Source: Bacteroidales bacterium
GTDB lineage: Bacteria > Bacteroidota > Bacteroidia > Bacteroidales > F082
Length of the DNA: 14,770 nucleotides
Assembly: GCA_016281295.1 (NCBI GenBank)
Contig: JAEEII010000005.1
Span: 1-14,770, forward strand
Direction: 5' to 3'
The notes under the pieces are model-generated. The model searched no databases, was not told the origin of the DNA, and was given only the letters and a program-made list of their open reading frames with translations. Shown here one piece after another: positions 7,999-13,190 of the stretch. Made by a program: the position numbers and the translations under genes. Every line of letters begins with the position of its first letter. Positions within the stretch are counted from its first letter, which is position 1.

Positions 7999-8006
7999 TA
8001 CTTTTG
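7999..8006 (+). promoter_or_regulatory. -7 box for queA
   Basis: TACTTTTG, an exact TAnnTTTG match, ends 17 bases before the queA ATG; TTTG at 7973-7976 lies 22 bases upstream as the -33 candidate. The predicted leader is only about 10-12 bases, and no Shine-Dalgarno sequence is present. Confidence 0.6.
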
Positions 8007-8023
8007 CAAAAAAAAGCTCCAAC

Positions 8024-9232
8024 ATGGACAAAATACGTTATTTGTCGATAGAAGATTACGACTATCCCCTACCCGAAGAGCGGATTGCCAAATACCCGCT
8101 TCCAGAACGCGATGCCTCCAAGCTACTGGTGTTGAAAGACGGTGTTATCAAAGCATCGCAGTTCAAGCACATAGGCGATTTCCTACCAAAGCATACCCTG
8201 CTGGTATTCAACGAGACCAAAGTGATTCGTGCTCGGTTACGTTTCCAAAAGGACACCGGATCGCACATCGAGATTTTTTGTCTTGAGCCGGAAGACGACT
8301 ATCAGATTGCTTTCAGCAGTCCTTCGCCCGTTCGGTGGAAATGTTTGGTCGGGAACTCGAAACGCTGGCATGAGGGAATGCTACGGCAGCATCTAAGTTC
8401 AGGAGGCCAAGAGATTATGTTATGTGCCGAAAGAGTTTCGAGAAACGACCAATATTCAGTGATTGAATTCTCGTGGGAACCAGCCGCCCTGCCCTTTGCC
8501 ACCGTACTCGAAGCGGCTGGGGAGATTCCCTTGCCACCCTATTTGCATCGCGAGGCAGAGCCAGAGGACCGGGACCGTTACCAGACCGTCTTCGCCCGTT
8601 ATGACGGCTCCGTAGCCGCCCCTACCGCGGGACTCCATTTCACCAAGCCCCTGCTGGAACAGTTGAGAGACCAAGGCGTTGACATGGACGAGGTAACCCT
8701 CCATGTGGGCGCTGGCACCTTCAGACCGGTTGCCACACAAACCATCGGTGAACATGCCATGCACTCCGAGACCATCATCGTGAAGAAATCACTCATCCAA
8801 CACTTAATCCAGCACATCGGCCACCCCATTATTCCCGTCGGCACCACCAGCACACGCACCCTCGAAAGCCTGTATTGGATTGGCATGATGCTCGAAGAAC
8901 AAGGGGTGGCACTGCGCGACCTCCACGTGGAGCAATGGTATCCTTACGAGACCCACCCGCAACTCTCCACCCGCCAAGCCCTTCAACACATCCTCACCTA
9001 CCTCGACCAACACCAGCTTCAACGGCTAGAAGCCTCCACCGCCCTGATGATCGCTCCCTCCTACCAGATGAGAGTCATCACAGGGTTGATCACCAACTTC
9101 CACCAACCCAAAAGCACCCTGCTGCTCTTGGTGTCCGCCTTGATCGGCGACCGATGGAAAGAAGCCTATCAATTTGCACTCGACCATGATTTCCGTTTCC
9201 TGAGTTATGGGGACAGCTGTTTGTTTTTATAA
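8024..9232 (+). CDS. queA: S-adenosylmethionine:tRNA ribosyltransferase-isomerase QueA
   Basis: Transfers and rearranges the ribose of S-adenosylmethionine onto preQ1 in tRNA to give epoxyqueuosine, the penultimate step of queuosine synthesis; cytosolic. It has 402 residues. Family motifs: DYDYPLPEERIAKYPLPERDASKLL (11-35), FNETKVIRARL 62-72, GEIPLPPYLHR 166-176, DRYQTVFAR then GSVAAPTAGLHFT (184-207), LHVGAGTFRPV 226-236, HAMHSE 244-249, VGTTSTRTLES 272-282, LITNFHQPKSTLLLLVSAL 355-373 and SYGDSCLFL at the end. The canonical enzyme has about 340-356 residues; the extra roughly 50 lie mainly between GTTSTRTLES and LITNFH (about 283-338). I recall longer QueA proteins in Bacteroidota, so this is probably a lineage form. 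The ATG at 8024 fits the family N-terminus and the promoter spacing. No other queuosine gene is in the window. Confidence 0.96.
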   Translation: MDKIRYLSIEDYDYPLPEERIAKYPLPERDASKLLVLKDGVIKASQFKHIGDFLPKHTLLVFNETKVIRARLRFQKDTGSHIEIFCLEPEDDYQIAFSSPSPVRWKCLVGNSKRWHEGMLRQHLSSGGQEIMLCAERVSRNDQYSVIEFSWEPAALPFATVLEAAGEIPLPPYLHREAEPEDRDRYQTVFARYDGSVAAPTAGLHFTKPLLEQLRDQGVDMDEVTLHVGAGTFRPVATQTIGEHAMHSETIIVKKSLIQHLIQHIGHPIIPVGTTSTRTLESLYWIGMMLEEQGVALRDLHVEQWYPYETHPQLSTRQALQHILTYLDQHQLQRLEASTALMIAPSYQMRVITGLITNFHQPKSTLLLLVSALIGDRWKEAYQFALDHDFRFLSYGDSCLFL

Positions 9233-9258
9233 AAGTGCATAGAAGTGGTTTTTTGGTA

Positions 9259-9267
9259 TAATATTTG
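9259..9267 (+). promoter_or_regulatory. Weak candidate -7 box for the Lys/Cys-rich protein gene
   Basis: TAATATTTG resembles TAnnTTTG with one extra base between TA and TTTG. No clear -33 box is seen at the usual distance. The leader to the ATG at 9322 would be about 48 bases and A/T-rich. The 89-base gap 9233-9321 contains nothing else I recognise; I see no clear terminator after queA, so read-through is possible. Confidence 0.3.
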
Positions 9268-9321
9268 CATAACTTATACTGTTTATTCAACAAACATTAA
9301 TCAATAAAAACATCTATTATC

Positions 9322-9708
9322 ATGAAAAAAGCGATTGTTTTAGGCGTCATGGCATTCTTTGCCATCAACGTTGCCACTGTTCAACAAGCCAATGCTCAGG
9401 ACAAGAAAGCTGTTAAGACTGACAGCAAAGAAGTAAAACACGAAAAAGCTGCCGTTAAACCCGAGGCCGCTCAGTTCCAAAACGCTTCCAAAGCACAGCA
9501 AAAAGCCGTCAAAGAAGGCGACAAGAAAGCATGTGACAAGCAAGCCTGCGACAAAAAAGGCAAAGGCGACTGCTGCGAGAAAGATAAAAAAGCTGAAAAG
9601 AATGTCAAGGCTGCCGAACCCAAAGCCACTCCTGACAAAATGAAACCCAAGGAGATCAAGATTAAAAAAGCAAAAGAGACTCCAAATGCAACCAGATCAG
9701 ACAAATAA
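9322..9708 (+). CDS. Small secreted lysine-rich protein with a four-cysteine cluster, function unknown
   Basis: 128 residues. A signal peptide (MKKAIVLGVMAFFAINVATV then QQANA) is probably cut after Ala25. The mature part is low in complexity: about a quarter of all residues are Lys, most others are Ala, Glu, Asp, Gln and Pro, with almost no aromatic or large aliphatic residues, so it is probably disordered. Four cysteines sit in one patch, C71, C76, C84 and C85 (spacing C-x4-C-x7-CC), inside repeated K-A-C-D-K units. The end is basic (KPKEIKIKKAKE). The cluster could bind a metal or form disulphides in the periplasm. I recognise no family. The rest of the frame has normal codons and ends before a palindromic terminator, so I take it as a real gene. 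It follows queA by 89 bases with its own possible promoter. Confidence 0.75.
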   Translation: MKKAIVLGVMAFFAINVATVQQANAQDKKAVKTDSKEVKHEKAAVKPEAAQFQNASKAQQKAVKEGDKKACDKQACDKKGKGDCCEKDKKAEKNVKAAEPKATPDKMKPKEIKIKKAKETPNATRSDK

Positions 9709-9730
9709 CTAAACAGCCCATCAAAAGCTG

Positions 9731-9776
9731 AACATGAAAGAGGGCGGCCTGCATGCAGGCCGCCCTCTTTCATGTT
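9731..9776. terminator. Perfect 46-base palindrome, probable bidirectional terminator
   Basis: Bases 9731-9753 are the exact reverse complement of 9754-9776, with no mismatch and no spacer; the centre is CCTGCATGCAGG. The GC core (GAGGGCGGCC and its complement) is flanked by AAAG and CTTT. It lies 22 bases after the Lys/Cys-rich gene stop and 9 bases past the stop of the opposing polyprenyl synthase gene. A hairpin with a tetraloop at the centre would be very stable, but the U-tails are short, so termination may rely on stem strength. Confidence 0.75.
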
Positions 9777-9785
9777 TCATCTGTA

Positions 9786-10754
9786 TCATTTCGACCGTCC
9801 CAACAACATCCGCGCGTAATCCCTCAAAGGCTGTTTCCGTTCCTCCGGGATGCGGACTGAATCCAATAAAGCGTCAGCCTGACGGTGGTAGTCAGCAATC
9901 ACTTGCTCCGCCTCAGCCTTTACATGAAGCGCGTCATAACAGGCTATGACAGCCTGTATTTTCTCCACAGGCTCCACGGTGGGCGTGGAGCACCACCGCG
10001 TCAACGTCTCTTTCATCTCCGGGGATGCCAGCTCCAAAGCCTTCAGCAACATGTAGGTCTTTTTGTTCTCGACAATGTCGCCACCCGTCTTTTTCCCAAA
10101 AACAGACTCATCCCCATAGCAATCCAAGACATCGTCCTGAAGCTGGAACGCCATCCCGATGGCAATTCCGAAATCATAAAGGGCACGCTGGCTCTGCTCG
10201 TCAGCGCCTGCCACCACAGCACCCATCTGAAGACTCGTAGCAAGTAACACCGCGGTCTTCAGGCGTATCATTTCCATATACTCAGGAATCGAGACCACTG
10301 GCTGGGTCTCGAAATTCAAGTCATACTGCTGACCCTCACACACCTCGCGATGCACCTGAGCCAAGAGACGAGCTGTCTCTGACGACCGGGGAGTCCTCAG
10401 GACGAAATCGAAAGCCAACGCTATCATGGCATCGCCAGAGAGAATGGCCATGTTGGTGTTCCATTTCTTATAAACGGTCTCCATGCCACGACGCAAAGGA
10501 GCCTGGTCCATGATGTCATCATGAAGCAAGGTGGAGTTGTGAAAGGTCTCTAACCCCAAGGCGGGATAAAGTGCCTCGTCAAGCGAGCCACCGAACAGGT
10601 CGCAAGCCAACAGACATAACATCGGACGAAGCCGTTTGCCTTTCTGAAACAAGGTATAGGTGATGGGAGCATACAGCTCGGCGGGACGATAGTCGAAGGC
10701 TACCGAATCCATAAAAGAAGAGAATTTCTCTTGTAATTGCTTAATCTTTTCCAT
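9786..10754 (-). CDS. Trans-isoprenyl (polyprenyl) diphosphate synthase
   Basis: Condenses isopentenyl diphosphate with allylic diphosphates; cytosolic. It has 322 residues and is all-helical. First Asp-rich motif DDIMD at 79-83 followed by RRG (88-90); second motif DDVLD at 207-211 preceded by FQLQ; KGKRLRP at 38-44 binds diphosphate; K166-T167 and the GKKTGGDI loop (220-227) are conserved. The residues four and five before the first motif are Thr75 and Ser74, small rather than aromatic, which by the known chain-length rule argues against a farnesyl-stopping enzyme and for geranylgeranyl or longer products. The exact chain length is not decidable here. It is a single gene between convergent neighbours on its 3' side and a divergent lipoprotein on its 5' side. 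The ATG at 10754 is chosen because the promoter box ends only four bases before it. Confidence 0.93.
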   Translation of the reverse strand: MEKIKQLQEKFSSFMDSVAFDYRPAELYAPITYTLFQKGKRLRPMLCLLACDLFGGSLDEALYPALGLETFHNSTLLHDDIMDQAPLRRGMETVYKKWNTNMAILSGDAMIALAFDFVLRTPRSSETARLLAQVHREVCEGQQYDLNFETQPVVSIPEYMEMIRLKTAVLLATSLQMGAVVAGADEQSQRALYDFGIAIGMAFQLQDDVLDCYGDESVFGKKTGGDIVENKKTYMLLKALELASPEMKETLTRWCSTPTVEPVEKIQAVIACYDALHVKAEAEQVIADYHRQADALLDSVRIPEERKQPLRDYARMLLGRSK

Positions 10755-10758
10755 GCGG

Positions 10759-10766
10759 CAAAGATA
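10759..10766 (-). promoter_or_regulatory. -7 box for polyprenyl synthase, implying a near-leaderless mRNA
   Basis: The minus strand reads TATCTTTG, an exact TAnnTTTG match, with four bases between it and the ATG. Since transcription normally starts within a few bases of this element, the message would begin at or next to the start codon. No good -33 TTTG is visible at the usual distance. Confidence 0.5.
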
Positions 10767-10783
10767 ACGAAAAAAAATGGCGT

Positions 10784-10791
10784 GATATTTG
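10784..10791 (+). promoter_or_regulatory. Weak candidate -7 box for the lipoprotein gene
   Basis: GATATTTG differs from TAnnTTTG in the first base and is followed by CAT, like the site before the Lys/Cys-rich gene. The leader to the lipoprotein ATG would be about 30 bases. No -33 match was found. Confidence 0.28.
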
Positions 10792-10826
10792 CATATTAAA
10801 ACTTTTTTGTGACAAAGACAATGATC

Positions 10827-11894
10827 ATGAAACGACTCTTATTACCCACGGCATTATTTGCCTGCCTGCTTTTCTCCGCATGCAACACCACCCAAAAGTT
10901 ATACGAAGCCGAGGAATACGACCAAGTGATTCTAAGAACCGCGCCAAAGATCTGTGCGGGACGGATTCACGCTGACGAAGTCACCTGGGTCGCCAACGCC
11001 TACCACAAAGCCAACCAAGCTGACCACGAGCGCATCCAACAGCTGAAGGCCACGGGACAACCCGACGTTTGGCCGGAGATCTACGAACGGTACACCAGCA
11101 TGAAAGGACGTGAAGACGCCCTGTCCTGTTTCCCCAACCAACTCAAAAAAGAGATTCATTACCAGCCGTTGAATCTGGACGATGAGCTGAGCGGCTCGAA
11201 AAACAAAGCGGAGGCTTATCTCTCGGCAAGAATCCGACAGCTGTTAGAGACCGGGGAGCCCGCCAACATCAAGGAAGCGAAGAGACTCACACGCACACTC
11301 ACCCGTGTCAGCACCGATGCCTCACTGATCAACGAATATCAAGTGATGGCGATGCTGAGACAGACCTCCCATCTGGAATCGGAGTTTGACTACAACGACT
11401 CACGCCGCCCCTTACCACAAGGCCTCGACGAAGCCATCATGTATTTCGACGAAACGGAAATCTCCCACTTCCCCATCGCCAAAGACAGCCTCATGAAAAC
11501 GGCTAAGATGATTGTTGAACTCACCGATTTCATCGTCACCCCTGACCGCGACGAGACCGCCTCGTTCAAAGAAAGCAACGGCGACCTCACCGCCATGGTG
11601 ACGGACCACAACCTCAGCAAGAGTGCCACCGTCAAAGCCGACCTGCATTTCATCTTTAAAGACCCTGAAAGCGTCACCGGAAGCGACTGGAACGTCATCA
11701 CCATCCATGGCCTGGAGGCAAGTTCCAAATTCAACTACAGCTACACCTCTATAGAAGGAAAGGCAGAAGCCTGCTCCGCACAAACCCTTGAACGTTTGGC
11801 AAAACAGCCTCTGCCCTTCCCCACTGATGTCAGCCTGCTGAGAGACGCGGCTTTAAAGCTCAACAATCTCATCGCTGAACAGCTGAGCAAATGA
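10827..11894 (+). CDS. Lipoprotein of unknown function
   Basis: About 355 residues. The start at 10827 gives a standard lipoprotein signal, MKRLLLPTALFACLLFSAC, with Cys at 19 in LFSAC; in-frame alternatives are ATG at 10821 and GTG at 10809, which only lengthen the n-region. The first third of the mature protein is helical and TPR-like (LYEAEEYDQVILRTAPKI, then VTWVANAYHKANQADHERIQQL). The second half contains alternating beta strands (MVTDHNLSKSATVKADLHFIF, then WNVITIHGLEASSKFNYSYTS) and ends in a helix ALKLNNLIAEQLSK. I recognise no named family; small TPR-plus-beta lipoproteins of this kind are common in Bacteroidota. No catalytic motif is apparent. It is alone on its strand, with a palindromic terminator-like sequence straight after the stop. 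Confidence 0.85.
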   Translation: MKRLLLPTALFACLLFSACNTTQKLYEAEEYDQVILRTAPKICAGRIHADEVTWVANAYHKANQADHERIQQLKATGQPDVWPEIYERYTSMKGREDALSCFPNQLKKEIHYQPLNLDDELSGSKNKAEAYLSARIRQLLETGEPANIKEAKRLTRTLTRVSTDASLINEYQVMAMLRQTSHLESEFDYNDSRRPLPQGLDEAIMYFDETEISHFPIAKDSLMKTAKMIVELTDFIVTPDRDETASFKESNGDLTAMVTDHNLSKSATVKADLHFIFKDPESVTGSDWNVITIHGLEASSKFNYSYTSIEGKAEACSAQTLERLAKQPLPFPTDVSLLRDAALKLNNLIAEQLSK

Positions 11895-11895
11895 T

Positions 11896-11917
11896 AACAT
11901 CGAAAATTTTCGATGTT
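11896..11917. terminator. Perfect 22-base palindrome between convergent genes
   Basis: AACATCGAAAA is followed directly by its exact reverse complement TTTTCGATGTT. It starts one base after the lipoprotein stop and ends 12 bases past the phosphofructokinase stop. The hairpin is AT-rich and lacks a T-tract, so it would be a weak intrinsic terminator; a protein-binding or transcript-end-stabilising role is an alternative. Confidence 0.5.
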
Positions 11918-11929
11918 CAACTTACCACC

Positions 11930-13147
11930 TTACCAATGTAAGATTTTCTTGAAGTCGTATTCCTCAGGATTCGGCAGGTAGCGTTTGGCTGCCTCATAAT
12001 CCTCTGGAGTGATATATTGCAGACCATCGTTGAAAATCAACTCAGCCTTGGGACCGTTGAGGTTGACCAGACGCGGTTTGATTTTGCCGTTCTCGTCTTC
12101 CACATCCTTGAGATACAACGGGATAATCTCACCCTTGGGGTTGGTGGTGACCATAGCACCCGTGACACCTCTGTCGAACAGCTTCTTCACGCCATAGCCC
12201 AGCAAGGAGCAATAGGTCAGGTCATAGCCGTTCGGCTCCACGCAACGGATACCGTAGCCAATCTCAACAGGACGGCTCTTCACGCTGAGGCCGAGCAGAC
12301 GCAGACGCTGTTGCAGCAGCAAGTTGAAGATATGAGCCTTGCTCACGTTGCCCAGCTCAGGATGACCGTGTTCATCGTAGGTGAAAGCCACACCCGACTT
12401 CTCAATCTCGGCATCCGTCATGAAGTGGAACACACCCTCGCTGATGATGACGACGCCATATTCCACACCCAACAGCTTACGCTTGACGATGGAGCTGACC
12501 ATCAAGTTGATGATGGCGTCGAGGGTCACATCCGTTTTGTTGAACATCTCGGGGATGACCACCATCGGGCAGTGGCAGGCGGAGGTCATACCGAAAGCGA
12601 GGTGTCCGGCCTCACGCCCCATGGCCGAAAGGACAAACCAGTTGCCACTGGTACGGGCATCCTCATAAACCGTTTGCACCAGATGCACGGCGGCATCCTT
12701 GGCGGAATAATAACCAAACGTCGGCTGACCGTCAGGAAGCGGCAAGTCATTGTCGATGGTCTTGGGCACGTGGATGTTCTGAATCTGCACGTTGTTCTCG
12801 CTCAAATATTTCGAGATGCGGTTTGCAGTGGATGCTGTGTCATCGCCACCGATGGTGACCAGGAGCTTCACGTTGTTCTTCACGAAGAAATTGGTGTTGA
12901 ATTCCTCGTTCTTCGGTTTGTAACGGCTCATACGCAAAGCCGAGCCACCTTGTTTTTGGATCTCATCGGCATAGATGAAGTCGATTTCATCCACCAGAGG
13001 ATTTTCCTTGAAAAGGTTTTTGTAGCCTTCGTTCAAGCCAAGCACACGATAACCGGCCTTGAGGAAGGTTTTAGCCACTGTGCTGATAACGGTGTTGATA
13101 CCAGGAGCTGGACCACCGCCAGCAAGGATTACAATGGATTCTTTCAT
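11930..13147 (-). CDS. 6-phosphofructokinase, pyrophosphate-dependent type
   Basis: Phosphorylates fructose 6-phosphate to the 1,6-bisphosphate in glycolysis; the PPi form is reversible. It has 405 residues versus about 320 for bacterial ATP enzymes. Diagnostic residues: GGDD at 100-103 where ATP enzymes have GGDGS, and PKTIDND at 128-134 with Lys where ATP enzymes have Gly; both are the accepted markers of PPi use. MGREAG (176-181) and IPE (198-200) complete the sugar-phosphate site, and GGGPAPGIN (10-18) is the variant N-terminal loop. All key residues are present. It lies 40 bases after a GH92 mannosidase gene on the same strand, with no TAnnTTTG box in the gap, so the two may share a transcript, feeding hexose released outside the cell into glycolysis. 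The donor (PPi) is inferred from residues, not shown. Confidence 0.94.
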   Translation of the reverse strand: MKESIVILAGGGPAPGINTVISTVAKTFLKAGYRVLGLNEGYKNLFKENPLVDEIDFIYADEIQKQGGSALRMSRYKPKNEEFNTNFFVKNNVKLLVTIGGDDTASTANRISKYLSENNVQIQNIHVPKTIDNDLPLPDGQPTFGYYSAKDAAVHLVQTVYEDARTSGNWFVLSAMGREAGHLAFGMTSACHCPMVVIPEMFNKTDVTLDAIINLMVSSIVKRKLLGVEYGVVIISEGVFHFMTDAEIEKSGVAFTYDEHGHPELGNVSKAHIFNLLLQQRLRLLGLSVKSRPVEIGYGIRCVEPNGYDLTYCSLLGYGVKKLFDRGVTGAMVTTNPKGEIIPLYLKDVEDENGKIKPRLVNLNGPKAELIFNDGLQYITPEDYEAAKRYLPNPEEYDFKKILHW

Positions 13148-13150
13148 TTT

Positions 13151-13190
13151 GTTGAGTTGTTGAATGGTTTAATTGTTGAATTGATTATTA
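13151..13190. repeat. 8-base-period repeat in the phosphofructokinase leader
   Basis: On the + strand, consecutive 8-mers read TTGTTGAG, TTGTTGAA, TGGTTTAA, TTGTTGAA, TTGATTAT. Three are nearly identical (TTGTTGA at 13151, 13159 and 13175) and two are degenerate. In the mRNA sense they give TTCAACAA units before the phosphofructokinase ATG. The last unit runs into the stop codon of the GH92 gene. Confidence 0.6.

Larger units (their letters stand above)
7973..8010. repeat. Perfect 12-base inverted repeat forming a divergent promoter
   Basis: TTTGCAAAAGTA (7973-7984) and its exact reverse complement TACTTTTGCAAA (7999-8010) flank a 14-base AT-rich spacer. Each arm carries a -7 box for one gene and, at its outer end, a TTTG that could be the -33 box for the other gene. 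The two promoters therefore interlock. Confidence 0.75.

Noticed and set aside
9734..9773. Two opposite-strand frames starting with the same residues MKEGGLHAGRPLSC
   Set aside because: The identity is forced by the perfect palindrome at 9731-9776 and does not indicate duplicated small proteins.
9731..9776. The long palindrome as the terminal repeat of a transposon or a phage attachment site
   Set aside because: There is no transposase or integrase, no second copy in the window and no target-site duplication; its place between two convergent stops fits a terminator better.
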